Assembly (NCBI RefSeq): GCF_002775205.1
Contig: NC_036451.1
Location: forward strand, 22,742,351 to 22,806,350
Source: Xiphophorus maculatus
Taxonomy: Eukaryota; Chordata; Actinopteri; Cyprinodontiformes; Poeciliidae
Direction of reading: 5' to 3'
Length of the DNA: 64,000 bases
The notes beneath the pieces are model-generated. The model saw nothing but the letters and a program-made list of their open reading frames with translations, had not been told where the DNA came from and ran no database searches. Below, piece after piece: positions 1-12,907 of this stretch (position 1 is its first letter; each line of letters begins with the position of its first letter). The translations under genes and the position numbers were made by a program.

Positions 1-880
1 AGATATTAAACATGTACTTCTGATGTCACACCAACCACTATAGCTTCAAAAATGAACAGACGAGAAAAAGGTCACTGAAACTTGAACTGTTACAGTAAAT
101 AGGTCACAATAGACTAAAACACAGTTTCAGCTAAAGTTCATTACAGGCATGAATCTTAGTAATTTAGTTATTTTAATGACCAGTAGTTTGAACTGTTATT
201 ATTGTCAGGTTGGAATGATGAAGCAACATTCAACTTCAAAGAAAGATCAAACAAACGTAATATATAAAATCAACCAGCTGTGGTGAAATATCTGGCTGGA
301 TATTTGACCATTCTTCTAACATGGAGTGTTAAAAGTGGTTTTCTGGCATCAATCTGACATTAACATTGTCTGAAAACTGTCAGTAGGTCTGAGGTTGGAT
401 TATTGTACTGTGAGAAAATCCACTTATGTCTTAGTTTCAAACTATTTGTTGAATTGAGGTGAAGTTTGAAGGTAGTTCACCTTTCATCAGTAATCCATCT
501 AATTTGTGCAATGTACCAGTACCCTTCAAAATCATTCTACCATTTCTGATAAGAGGACCAGCAGTATACCAGAACCAACTTGATGGCTGTATCTACCCTG
601 TCGCCAAGGTGCAGCTTGCTAAGAGACATTTTACCAAATTTTATGGGATGCATTTTGTACAACTGTGAACATGCGTAGATTAGAAAAAACCCTAAAAGTT
701 CAGATATTTTTTCTGCACCTAATTCTGTTCTAAAATTCATTTTGGTGCATGTTGTGTTACAAACCCTCTGCCAAAAACTAAATTACATAACTTTTACACT
801 TTTAAGTCAATCTAATGTTCTAATCTTGGATGGCAATGTCCCTCCCCTCTTACTTTGCACGAAGCATTAAACTGTTTACC
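1..880. other. Intergenic, no gene seen
   Basis: AT-rich sequence with only short open frames and no splice-supported exon on either strand. I see nothing assignable here. Confidence 0.5.
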
Positions 881-882
881 TA

Positions 883-1405
883 CCATCCATCCATCCATCC
901 ATCCATCCATCCATCCATCCATCCATCCATCCATCTTCTTCCGCTTATCCGGGGTCGGGTCGTGGGGGTAGCAGCTTCAGAAGGGAGGCCCAGACTTCCC
1001 TCTCCCCAGCCACTTCTTCTAGCTCCTCCGGGGGAATCCCGAGGCGTTCCCAGGCCAGCCAGAGACATAGTCCCTCCAGCGTGTCCTGGGTCTTCCCCGG
1101 GGCCTCCTCCCGGTGGGACGTGCCCGGTACACCTCACCAGGGAGGCGTCCAGGAGGCATCCTGACCAGATGCTCGAGCCTCAACTGGCTCCTCTCGATGT
1201 GAAGGAGCAGCGGCTCTACTCTGAGTCCCTCCCGGATGACTGAGCTTCTCACCCTATCTCTAAGGGAGAGCCCAGCCACCCTACGGAGGAAACCCATTTC
1301 GGCCGCTTGTATCCACGATCTCGTTCTTTCGGTCACGACCCAAAGCTCATGACCATAGATGAGGGTGGGAACGTAGATCGACCGGTAAATCGAGAGCTTT
1401 ACCAT
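883..1405 (-). mobile_element. 5'-truncated LINE fragment with (ATGG)n tail
   Basis: Read on the minus strand, 1405 to about 1020 encodes the region that follows the reverse transcriptase domain in fish non-LTR retrotransposons. Recognisable pieces are YGHELWVVTERTRSWIQ, FLRRVAGLSLRDRVRSS and [17 protein letters not shown]. The frame shifts near 1040, after which the sequence runs through a GGATAAGCGGAAGAAG-type end into a tetranucleotide (ATGG)n tail at 934-883. That is the usual layout of the 3' end of a LINE copied by target-primed reverse transcription, so this is a 5'-truncated, dead copy. The RT core and endonuclease are absent. The clade (Rex1/CR1/L2-like) is not assigned. It lies just past the 3' end of CEP135. 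Confidence 0.75.
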
Positions 1406-1455
1406 CTAATGAAACTTGAGAAGCTTTTTTTTTTTATCATTCTGTCTTTTTTTGA

Positions 1456-1461
1456 TTTATT
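1456..1461 (-). terminator. Candidate CEP135 poly(A) signal
   Basis: AATAAA on the minus strand (TTTATT on plus), about 510 bp beyond the CEP135 stop and before the LINE fragment. Another TTTATT follows closely at about 1471. Placement only; no cleavage evidence. Confidence 0.35.
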
Positions 1462-1968
1462 TTTAATCCTTTTATTTTACAAATAATTTATAAAAATATA
1501 TATATATATATAAAACCAAAAATATTAAGTATAATCCACAAAACTCAACATTTCAATACTTAAGTGCTTGAGGTTAGGAATGCAATTCATTTTTAGACAT
1601 GTTTGATCTGCAAATGTACCTGATGCCAACTGCGTGTAAGTCGAGTAAGAATAAGAAAAAAAAGTTTCACAGCAGCTTTTTTTCCCCCATATCCTGAGAC
1701 ATTGTTTGATTAAGTAAACTTTAGCACCACGGAGGTATGCTGCAGGCTACTTCATGCCAAGGTCTGTGGAAGCCTTCATACTTCATGTCCAGACTTAAAC
1801 TTCAAGACTGGACATCTGACTCACTGCAACTTCACTTGTCATTAGCCGTTAATCCTTGAAGCCAACACTCCTAAACAGGAGAAAGGGGGGGGGAAAAAGC
1901 GTTTCAGCATTTAGGGTTTAAACATAATAAAAATGTGTCATCTGCAATTTGAAGCTATGGACTTTATG

Positions 1969-4900
1969 TTAACAAAAAACCCAAACATTTATGACCTTCA
2001 CCCTGACCAAACCGTACTTGTCTGAGTGTTCATGACTTCGGAGGACGGAGCCTTCTGCTGAAGTGTGGTGAGAGCCGCTGGATGAGTTCTGGAGAGGCGA
2101 GCTTTGCAGAGACGAAAATGACAAACCCTGTCTACGCATCTCCTGAACCGCTCTTTCACTGACGAGAGGGGGGACAATGCCACAAATGTTAGGATTAAAC
2201 CTTTAATCTCCATTTATTTACATTCATGCACATGCAGCTGCACAGCAGTTAGCTGAGCTACAAGTATTAAGATCTATAGTGATTAGTAAGTTGGGTGTTT
2301 GTCAAAAACCATCAGGCGTATTTGAGATTTATTCATTTAACTTCTGACTGACCAAACTAAATTTACAGCCAACATTTGGAAAAAACCAAAAGAAATCCCA
2401 CCCATTTTCAACATATATTTAATAAATGATACAAAAATACACCCATTTTGCATTTAATTAACTCAGTCATGTCCAAAAGAGGAAAAGAAAGTACAAACCT
2501 AAGAAATCCCTGTGCATTTACATCCAAATCGCCCTAGATGATCCATTTTATGTATCTAAAATACATCATGTTTTATGCATCTACAAGTTAAATGAACTTT
2601 TATACTGAATGTAGAATTTTTCTGCATGAACTAATCAAACTCCAATCCTCAACAATAAATATTCTTCAACTTGTAGAAGCAACAGCAGAACTTCTCCTGC
2701 TTCAGTGTAATCAGGGATTTGTCAGTCAGGTCAACATTTAAACAGTGTACTTCTCCAAATACAACAGTAATGCTTTTCTAGATTCCCCTCTTTTAAAGTG
2801 AAAGTGGCAAGTTCAAATAATCACCTAAAAATGTTACAATTTTTTTTTATATATATTCACACAATTGCAAGAGAAGTTCTGAGTTTTTTTGTAAAGGTTT
2901 TCACACATTTCCTGTTAAAATTCAACATTTTTCTGGATAAAATGTTCAAAGTATTCTGCCCCTTTTAGTCATTTTTTAAGTATTAGTAAAGGAGGCTCGC
3001 TATAAATGCACTTCAGATATTCTTGCAGTGGTCAGGATAAAAAAAAGACAACTGACCAGACAGGTAAAATAGTGATGGATGGTCTGATTGCTTCAAAAGC
3101 AGATGGATAAGATCAACTTGAGACGTATTGATTAATTGGATGGATGTACAGCTACAATTGCTAAAAAAAAAAAAATTGATTGAAAACAAAGATGGATCAA
3201 CATAGATGATGGAAACATTTAGATAATATTTAGGTTTCCAAACCTGAAAAATATTTGAATAAACTTCCAAACTTTTCCAGGCTGTGTTGGAGTTCTGTTT
3301 CTTTTTAATAATGGTTTCAATATTTACAAGTGTCAGCAGATGATGCGACAGTGAAAGTCTCCCCCCCCACCCCCCCCCAATATAAATAAACTCACCGTTC
3401 AAAGCGCTCTGTGGTCAGCTGCCTTTTCATCACGTCCATCTCTGTCTGCAGTTGAGACACTTTGCCACGGAGGTGGGACGCATCTCTGATGCTCTCTGCG
3501 CTTTATGCACATACGAAATAAACATTCAGCATCCTGTTTTTATTAAAAAAAAATACTTTATTGAGCTCAAAAACCAGTAAAAGCGGACTGGATTTGTCTT
3601 TTACTTTTTGCTGTCAGCCAGAGCGAGCTTGTCGCGCAGGGCTCTCAGCTCAGACTCCCTCTCGCTGGCAGCCAGGTGCGTCTGGAACTCTTTCTGCCGG
3701 TTGGTGGACAGCAGCGTCTCGAGGTTGCGCACCGTCAGCCTCTCGCTGGCTAGTTGCCTCTTCAGGACCTCAATCTCTGATCGAAGATCCTCCAGTTCTC
3801 CGGTGATCTGAGTACAGGAGAACAACAAAAAAAAAAACACATCACAAAGAATGCAACAAGTTCTCTACGCCATGAGTGGAATTATGATTACTGTAGATAG
3901 AATAAAATAACAACAACAAACACAAAGTCTTATTCACCCTCTCTAGCTCCATGCTCTTGGAGGTCAAATGTCGTGCAGCGAGTTCCTTTCCGGAGTCTAG
4001 TTTGACACACAGTTCCCTGACAGAAGCCAGATCAGAAATGAGTGCCGCTTTCTCTTCCTGGGCTTTGTACAGATCCTCCTCTAGCTGAGACATCCCACGG
4101 GTCAGAGAGGACACCTGGGCTTCATAAGCCTGCAGCGCCTGCATGTGCTGGGAGAGACAGAAAGAGCAGGAAGCCACGTTAGGATACTGATCACTTCAGT
4201 TTTGTTACACTGATTTTGATCTAAAAAAAAAAAAAAAACTTTAAATATATGCTCGGAGCTAGAGTGCCAGTTATTGATTATAAAATTTACGCATCGATCA
4301 ATTGGTAGGCGGACATTTTCTTAAAAACTTGATTCTTTTCTTATTTCGAGAAGGTTGACTGTCTTTCCATAAAATGAAATGCTGAATTTTTCATAACATA
4401 CCGAATACAAGAAAATAAGGTTAAAATTTAATAACTTTTTTATCAGCTACATTAAATGTCTGAACAAAGAAAATTGTTTTTTTTTTCTCACATTATTAAA
4501 CTTAGACATATTTATAAAATAGAACAGGAGCCTTTTGCAGGTTGCTGGAGAGACAAATAAAAGACGAAAAGAATAATATAGTGGAAATGTGCTGCATGAA
4601 GTGCATTAACTCACAGCAGCCCTCAAATTCAACCATGCTTATTGGCATTCTGATTTTTTTTTTTCTTTAAATCATACAACAATTTTTCTGCGTTATCCCA
4701 TCAAGTTGATGTTGCTCCATCACTGCAGCTCGGCTGACTGGCCGCTATTAAGGTGAAACTTAGAGAGCTTGTCAAGAGTTTATAATTCAAAACAGAACAA
4801 CATCTTTTTCCTGTTCTGGTATGACTCTGCCATCTTTATTTCTGTATAAACTGGCTCTGGTTAAGGATGACCAGCAGCACCCTCTTCTGGATGGAGGCCA

Positions 4901-7900
4901 AACTACAACACTAAAAGAAGTGGACGATATTAATCGATTGGAACTCATTTTAATCTAACAAACCATTAATCAACAAAGTAACCGTAAGTGGATTGATTGT
5001 TTGTGTCCCTGCTTGGAGCATATTTTTATTTTAATGCTTCACCTGTTGGACCTCTTTGTCTTTTTGTCCGACTATCTCCTGGAGCTGCCTGCGCTCTGTG
5101 TCCAAGGAGAGCAGCTCCAGGCGGATGGAGTTATTGAGGCCTTCTGCTTGGTGCAGTTTCTGCTCCCATTCCTGCATCCCGGAGTGAGCCATCCTGAAGC
5201 GCTCCAGTAAGTCCCTATTCTCCTGTTCCTGGGAATCACCAGTTAAACAACAGAAATCGTTTCCAGAGATGACAGAAACTAGCAGAACATGCCAAAGCAA
5301 CAGAAACGAGAGCATGGACCTTACCTTTGTGGCCATCAGTTTCTCTATTCTGGACACTTCAGAAATATACGACTGAACCCTGGAATTCAACTCGTCCTTC
5401 TCGTGCAACGCCTCCTCCATTTCTAAATGTACAACCTGGACCGAGAGACATTTCTTTAGTTTGTGTTCGGCTTTGTAACAACAAAATATAAAAGCAGGGT
5501 TTAAAATCTTCATCTACTTGGTTCTCCCTGGTCATAGTGGCCAGGTCGTCCTGCAGCCTCCTGTTTTCTCTCAGCAGGACTTCTTTGTCTCTCTTGAGAG
5601 CAGGCAGCTCCTCCTGAGACGAATCCAGCTGCCTCCTCAGACTGTTGATCTCCCGTTCTCGACTCTTCAGCGCTCCTTGCAGCTGACTGAACGGAAGACA
5701 GAAATCGCATCAATTTCGTCGTTGAGAAAAGGGTAGTAACATACAGCAAAGGCTCCTGCTGCCGAAATACGGCTCAGTTAAAAGCGGTACTCACGCTAGG
5801 GAATTGTCCATATTTTTGACAGTGAGTCTCACGTCTTCGAGGGTTTTTTCCTGGGAAAAGCCAAAGGATTGCTCTTCATTAGTTCTCGCCACAACCCACT
5901 GAGGCATTTACAAATTACAGTATTTATTCCAGATGATTACAGAAAGAAAAACCACAAAATCACATAATAATATTAAATAACACAACAGTAAAACACTGAT
6001 TCAGGTCATTTAACCTTGATTTCAGCTTTGAAATGTGTGATAGTTTATAATAGCGCTATTGTTTATTATTACTTTTTGCTTGTTAGGTCAGCCTCCAGCT
6101 GCAATTAAGGAAAAAAAACAAAAACACAGATGGGTTGAAGTTGGTTTGATTGTTTGCACTGAATGAGTGAGGATGGAAACAGTTTTTCTACTGTATCGTT
6201 TATATTTGGAATTTGTATGAATTCAACCCGGAGAACACTTCTCTTAATTTTATAAGCCAAACTCAGGGAGTGCTTTTTATTTTTAGCGTGTCGAGAACAT
6301 CCGCCTCGAAAACTGTTGACATGCAGGAGCAGCCATGGTGCATGTTCTTCCTACATTGCACCAGCTTAGTTGTTGATATTTGAACATCCTAGATCATTTC
6401 TTGATGCACACATGAAAAATAAACAAACAACAAGCGTTTAGATTGACTTCACTGTGTGTTTGAAAACCATTTATTTTGAGTTGTACTATTTCTAATAAGA
6501 AGCAAAAGCGCGTCAATGCTACAAAAAGCCTGTAGTTGAAGTGAAACATGCTAAGAGAGACATTTACTAATATATCAGTAAATGTCTCTGATATTTACTT
6601 GGTATCAGAAATCCAGTAAATTTACTGGATTTACTTGGAACATCTGAATATTCCAAGATATTCAGATATCTTGGAATATCTGAAAATTGTTTTTCTTGGA
6701 CAAAAACCTTGTAAACAAAAAGTGCTCATGAACTTGTTGGTACCTTCTGGGACAGGTCATCCTGGAGAGCAACCAGCTTCTCTGTCTTTTGATCCACCTC
6801 GTCCTGTAGGATATCTTTCTCTCTGTCCAGGACACAGATCGACTTCTGGAGAGTTCCCACTTCCTCATTCCATTTGGAGCTCTGCTGACTCAGTTCCCCT
6901 AACAGGAAGAGGACAAAAAAAACTTTTAAGCTGCTAAAAAACAAATCGAAAAAACAAAAAAACAGAGTTTTGAAGGTTTACAACATCTGGCGGCTCAGCA
7001 CAATCACCTAATCTCTCTTGAAGTTCTTCGATCTGCTCGTGGGCCACATGCAGTTCGTTTATCTTCACTGAGAGTCTTCGCTGGACGTCAGACAGCGACT
7101 GCTCCATCTGCTCCTGCAGCAGCCTACATACACAACAAGACGTGTGAAATTACACATCTTACTTGTCCTAACAAGTATAATAACTTTGGAAATGAATTTA
7201 ACAATTTGATGGATCAAGCTAAGATGCGCCAAACAACCAGAGATCAAAAATCATAAAATGTTCTCTTGATTGGCTCTGATTCAAACAGTTTTTTCAATAT
7301 TCATTAAATGTATCAAAACTAAGGACCGGCACCATTTTTGGTCCATGAACGCATCAAACTGCACATGTATTCTGATAAGTGGTGGGCGATATGGCCTTAA
7401 GGTTGTAAAAGTGATGATAAAAACCATTTACCAGTACTTGTGTGTCGGAGTAATTACAGCCCCACAAACACAAATACTGCTCTTGAAAAACATTCCCAGT
7501 TGTAATGCACTACTTTAGGACTCCAGTCACATAAACACTAAACTAAACCACACCATAACTGCGTTTAATATTTTCAAATGTATCGATATTTATTGATAGT
7601 AAAACTACCAATCCCAACAATGCAGACAGTTTTGGAGGGTTTTAAAATTTATTAATTGGAATTTTTCACAACTTTGAATCAGAATCTCTGTAAGAAACTT
7701 ATTGCGATAAATGATAAAAATTTATAATAAAGTCCCAATCCTAATTCTGATACATTTTGTTTTCAGTTTAAGAGAAATGTAAGAAATCAGAAAAAGACAA
7801 TGGACAGTTGATTTGATACATAAATGAAGAATATCATTTAATTACTTCATTTTCTGTAGAATTCAAAATTAGAATTCAATCAATGACTCCTGCCTCTGAG

Positions 7901-10900
7901 CTTTATGGGATGTGGTCCTCAAAAATTGAATACCATAAATTGTATCAGGAAGGAAAAAAAAAAACAACATACTGGAGACAATTGGAAATATGTTTTCATA
8001 AAAATTTTATATTTTCCTCAATAGCAGATTAAGAGCAGCGCAACAGCAGTTGATTCTTTTACAAAATCCCTACAACAGGAAACAACAGAGCAGATCCAAA
8101 CAGAAAGCCAGCATGTCGTACCTCAGAGCGTTGGCCTCGGCTAATCTCTGTGCGACTTCTTCCGCGCCTTGGACCGAAGCAATGGAGCGAACCTTCAGCT
8201 CTTCCTCCACAGCCTCCTTGCCATCGTTCAACACGCACACTTGAGCCCGCAGGTCCAACCTCTCCCGCTCCAGCTGTAGCCCAAAAGCACTCCAGTTACG
8301 ACAAAAACATAACACATTCGATAGAGAAACTATCTGAATAACGATCAGACTCACACTCCCGACAGTATTCTCCAACTCGAGAATCCTCCTCTCGTCTCGC
8401 TCTCTGTCAGTGAGCGCTGACATCTGGGCACCCTGCAGATTAATAGCAGTGACCTTATAAGCAACAGAACAAGTGGACTGTTTTTTTTTTTTTAAATCAG
8501 TCAATATCTAGATTAGTTTTTAAAATAAACCAACTGATCAGATAAAGTTTACCTTTAACCTCTCCATCAGTGAGTCCCGTTCAGAGGTCATCTGGTCAAA
8601 CTTCATCTTTACTCGTCTCACCTCCTCCTGCATCCTCAAGAGGTCCATCGACAGATCTGCTCTGCGGGCCGACATTAGGTCGTCTTGAGCCTGAAAGAGC
8701 CAGAACAAGTGAAAATTATGCAGCACAGATTTTTTTTTTTTAATTAGCATTTTCTGATGTGCATTTAAAACGTACTTGCTTAAAAAGGGTTTTGAAGTGG
8801 TCTCTCTCATTACTGAGGACTTGAATGTTCTTCTGAATGTCCTCCATCTGTCTCTCAAAGTCCATCAGAGCAGCCTTGAGCTCATCCTTTTCTTTGATTA
8901 CAAAGATCAGTTCTGGGTCTGGAACGCTTCCCTGAGAAATGGCAGATTATGACGAGACGTTTGGCATTGATTTTGAAAGATCTTTTACTCTTTAGTTTTT
9001 CCAACAAAAGTAACAGCTTTTATCCAAACCCGCAGGCTTTGGTCTGCAGGGGTCTTCTGAGTTTGGCTTCAGTCATTGGCCTGTTTAGTTCCAGTTTATA
9101 TTTCAAACATTCGAATGTGTTTTTTCCCCCCCCCCAAAGTTTTTAAAAGTCGATGAAGTCTCAAGATCCGAGTTGCTTCAAGTTAGGTTACGTCTCACCG
9201 AGGCTTTGCGAGGTTCGACAAAGAAACACAAGCACGATACTAAAAAGCATCTAACAAGACAAGTCTCTGCCTTTAGTGTTATGTGACATTTAGGAAGTAT
9301 AAAAAATTGGGTAATTCTAATGAACCTAAAAACTAAAACTAGGGACATTTGTTTGATTTAATTTCAGACAGTGAGGAAAAAAAAGGCACTTTTTTGGTAT
9401 ATGTGAACTTCTGGTTTCAATTGGATAAACCACACACCTATAATACATACATAGAAATATGAAAGTTGCCAAAAAGTTTAACAGAAACTATGTTTCTACT
9501 TACTGAAATATGACGGAGTATTATTGCCAAGCTTATATTCTCGTATTATTTCAACTTTATTCTTGAGATATGACTTTGTTCTCATAATTTTGCGACTTTA
9601 TTCTCATAATTTTATTTTATTTCATACTTTGTCGTACAGAAATGAGGCCCACCTTTAAATATTTTCTTCTTCAGGATTTGGCATTTGTAGCACTATTTCA
9701 TATTGTAATGAGTTGTACACCTTTGTTTAAATTCTAGTTTACCTTAGTATGGGATAAAAGCCAAGTTTTCAGTTTTAGAGGAAAAGCAGTCTTTCAGATT
9801 AAGGATCAATTGGAAAACCCATTAATAAATAAATCAGAATAAAGCTGTTAGCAGCAACCTTGCTCACTTTGCCTTTCGGACTCCTGCCTCTGTCTGGACT
9901 GCGGCTGGGACTCGAGCCTGGCCCGCCGGCTCCTCTGGCTCTCTTGTACCGCTCAGCCTCATGGCGGTAGAAATCCCTCTCCTCCTCTAGACTCTTGACA
10001 AAGGCGTCCAGACGAGACGGGGAACGCTCCCTGCCGCAGACGCCATGCTTAGAACGGAAAGCCTCCAACTCCAGCACCAGCTCTTTCTCTAGGTAAACGC
10101 ATATCAAGTCACCCCTGTTACAGAAACATGACGCAGGTCTCAGCGAAGGGGCGCATACAGCAAACTGCTTCCTACCGGCCGCCATCATCGCCTCCACTTT
10201 CTGCTGCAGCCTGGTTTTGTCGTCCTCCAGGAAGTTCACCAGTGCCTCCATCTTTTCGTTCTGCTGCTTCAGCTCCACCAGCTGATTACTGAAGCGGTTT
10301 CTTTCAAACTCTCCTTCGGATTGCTCCTGGGTTCATACGTTACATTGACTCGTTTATATTGTTAGAAAATAAAACAACCTGAAATCAAATCCTCTTTATA
10401 ACATCTAATATACAAACCCTTCTTGTATGTGTGACAATATCCTCAAGGTCTTCAATGATTTTCTCTTTCCTTTGAATTTCTTTCTACACAGAAAATATAT
10501 ATATATAGATATTTTTTTTTACAAGAGGTCTTTATAGTTAATTTCATATTTCCATCTTACACATTCTCTTACTTTTGCTTTTTGTAGCTCTATATCAACG
10601 TTTTCCAACACGCGCTCCTTGTCCATCTCCATGCACTGCGCAAGGTGATCTATCTGCGTCAGCTCCTCACACAGCTCCAGGTTCTTTAAGGAGAGGTTTG
10701 CCACCTCTGTGGAGGCGTCCTTCTTCTTTTGCTGCAGTCCTTCTATCCTATCCTGGAGGGCGCTGTTGGCCTCCTGCAAGTACTCGATCTATAAAACACA
10801 GAGCAGACTACGGTCACAAAGAATCTACCAATATCACAATCGTTTTCTGCGAATTTTGTATTTGAAAGCGGTAATGACAGCTGAACTTGCCTGGAGGTTG

Positions 10901-12907
10901 AGATGAGCGATCAGTTTTTCGTTGCTGACGTTATGGGCTTCTAGGGAAATGACGTCAAAAGGCCGCCCTCCGTGAAGTAAGCGATTCAGACGCTCCACCT
11001 CCGTGTCCCTTTCTTCCACCTTTCAAAGAAGCGCCTCAATAGATTTAAACAAATTTCTACGCGGCCAAACAATTAGGGCTTGGATTAATCGCGATGAATC
11101 GATTGTTATAATATAGTGGTCAACTAATTTAGAAATCGATTAGTCGTTAACTAGAATATACAGACTCTAAAATAGGCAATCTGTTGAAAGAACAAAACGG
11201 AGAAGTAATTAAGCTAGAACTGTACAAAATATATATACATATTTGTACATTTCACATGCTAGTTAAAAAGAAAAAATCTGTCTGCAAATACGTGCTATCA
11301 ATCACTCAAGTGGAATAGTTCAAACTCCTATTAAAAAAAAGGAACCATCACCATTAAGCGCCTTTTGCTAATAAATTACTAGTCAGTTAATTTTTAAAAA
11401 AATCAACATATTACCATTCGCTGTATTAATGTTTGGTCAAGCAGAAAGGGCTGAGGTTTTTAGTGGCCGTGGTCGATATTGACTTGGAATTTTATCGCAA
11501 TATTTTGTGGTACTATTGTGATAACGATAAAGATTATGGAAAAAAAAAACCTCACCTTTTACCATCAATAACTGAAATTTATTGTGACAATAGATCAAAA
11601 TTTTTCACAATGAAAGTTAGTCAAAAAATTTTTTTTTACCGCAAATGCGTCCTTTGCTGCAAATGGTTACGTCATAGGCAATAAAATTATTTCGTTATTT
11701 TAAAAAATAATTTAATTATTTTATTGCACCTTTCACAGTAATTGTAATATTGTATAAAAAAAAGGCTTCAATAATCACTTAACTGTCAGAATAATCGATA
11801 ACTAATATAACCGCTATTTGTAGCCCTAGACACATAAATTAATTTTCCTCACCTGAATGCTGAGATGTTTTATAGATTCTTGAGCATTTTCCAAGTCTAG
11901 TTTGAGATCGGCAATGTCTTCCTGCAGTTCATGGATCCTACAAATCAATGTTATCATGAGCTGAGGGGAATTGATGCAATTACCATCAAGGAGGCTGTTT
12001 TACAAAGTAAAAATAGCATGACTCTTAATAGCTTAAAAGCAAACCTTCCATCAGCTAGTTGCAGTAGGTCAGCTACATACGGATCATCAGGCTGTGGGAC
12101 AGGATAGGCTGATGTATAGGAAGGAGGTGCGAGTTCGTCAACCTGCATTCTCTGTCGTCTGAAAGGAATACTGCGCTTTTTCCCACCTACAAAGGCATGA
12201 AAAGGGATTTAAGTGTGTCAAATATTCCTTCCTTATTGCAGCCACAGGTTACCTGGCGTCTGCACAACGGCTTGCATGTTCTTCTCCTGCAGCTGCTGGA
12301 TCCGCTCAGCTTTAGCCCTACTGTCTTTCTCCAAGCAGCGCACCTTGTGCACATACTGATTGTTTAGAAACTTGAGATCAGATGTCTCGTTGTCCAGCTT
12401 CCTGATTTGTAATTTCAGCTCTAGAAAGAGAAGATTGTGAGCACACTTTAAAATCTACAAGTTCTAAAAGGATTTTCTCTTTTTGTTAAAGGATTCCATC
12501 CTTACCTCTACAGAAATTATCTTTCTCTTCCCTCAGTTTCAAGAGCTCCAGATGCATGCTGTTGTTTTCCTTGACCAGTCTGGAGTTCTCTGCCTTGTAC
12601 GGCTCCAGCAGAGCATCAACATTTCGGCTCTCTTTCTCAGTTTTTCCTGCCGATAGTTTGGCATTGCGGAGGCTCTCTGTTGTGTGGACCAAGTCGCTGC
12701 AAAAAACGGGATGATGGGGGAGAAGCATTTTTAAAACCTGTGATTTATTGGTGGAGGTTAATAATGACTTAACAGGTGCAGAGGTGTCCTTCACCTGAAC
12801 AGTTTCTCCACTAGCGGCAGCGACTCTATTCCGAGAGGTTGTCTGTAGCCCAGCTGATCCAGACGTTTCCGCAGATTGAGAAATTTCCTCTCTGCGTTGC
12901 TGGTCAT
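1969..12907 (-). CDS. cep135: Centrosomal protein 135 (CEP135/Bld10 family), complete, 24 coding exons
   Basis: Centriole scaffold protein that binds microtubules and links SAS-6 to CPAP during cartwheel assembly (family knowledge). Coding exons, 5' to 3': 12907-12795, 12696-12506, 12420-12253, 12186-12045, 11937-11853, 11019-10891, 10788-10573, 10483-10418, 10326-10176, 10088-9868, 8931-8776, 8690-8553, 8432-8355, 8273-8122, 7123-7008, 6898-6744, 5850-5795, 5686-5518, 5435-5325, 5228-5043, 4147-3938, 3807-3605, 3500-3396, 2158-1969. They sum to 3507 bp with continuous phase: 1168 aa against 1140 in human. The start MTSNAERKFLNLRKRLDQLG and the blocks PVPQPDDPY, GGKKRS, RSPSRLDAF and LCVKLDSGK match the family. 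The product is nearly all coiled coil. The donor at 10890 is GC rather than GT. The last exon ends in a divergent tail (...KVINVWVFC), so the true C-terminus is less certain. Confidence 0.95.
6610..6679. repeat. Cluster of perfect palindromes in a CEP135 intron
   Basis: 6610-6631 is a perfect 22-bp palindrome centred on AAATTT (AATCCAGTAAA and its complement). 6648-6661 and 6666-6679 are perfect 14-bp arms (ATATTCCAAGATAT) around a 4-nt loop. A looser inverted repeat (TATCAGTAAATGTCTCTGATATTTAC) precedes them. No transposon identified. Confidence 0.7.
7380..7735. mobile_element. hAT-like miniature element, degenerate
   Basis: Starts GTGGGCGATATGGCCTTAAGG, a common fish non-autonomous element end, and later contains TATCGATATTTATTGATAG and TTGCGATAAATGATAAAAATTTATAAT. 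Ends are approximate and no target-site duplication was found. It sits in the intron between CEP135 exons 14 and 15. Confidence 0.4.
9485..9640. repeat. Degenerate TTCTCATAATTTTGCGACTTTA repeat
   Basis: Two to four imperfect copies of a unit like TATTCTCATAATTTTGCGACT. This is a low-copy tandem repeat in a CEP135 intron, of a kind often seen in fish introns. Confidence 0.45.
11075..11827. mobile_element. hAT-like miniature transposon filling a CEP135 intron
   Basis: Begins AGGGCTTGGATTAATCGCGATGAATCG and ends ...GATAACTAATATAACCGCTATTTGTAGCCCT, so AGGGCT/AGCCCT ends face each other. Internal stretches such as GTCAACTAATTTAGAAATCGATTAGTCG are typical of the fish 'agggctgcaactaacgatta' family. 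It takes up about 753 of the 833 bp of the intron between coding exons 5 and 6. No clear 8-bp target duplication. Confidence 0.6.

Noticed and set aside
830-1243. Plus-strand 137-codon ORF
   Set aside because: Antisense to the LINE coding fragment and opening in the ATCC repeat; the coding signal is on the minus strand.
3491-3500. Acceptor GCGCAG for the penultimate CEP135 exon
   Set aside because: It would shift the frame; the AAAG acceptor at 3501-3502 keeps phase and gives the same spacing as the human protein.
8070-8504. Single 144-codon CEP135 ORF across 8070-8504
   Set aside because: It reads through an intron; donor GTGAGTC at 8354 and acceptor GGGCTACAG at 8274-8275 separate two real exons.
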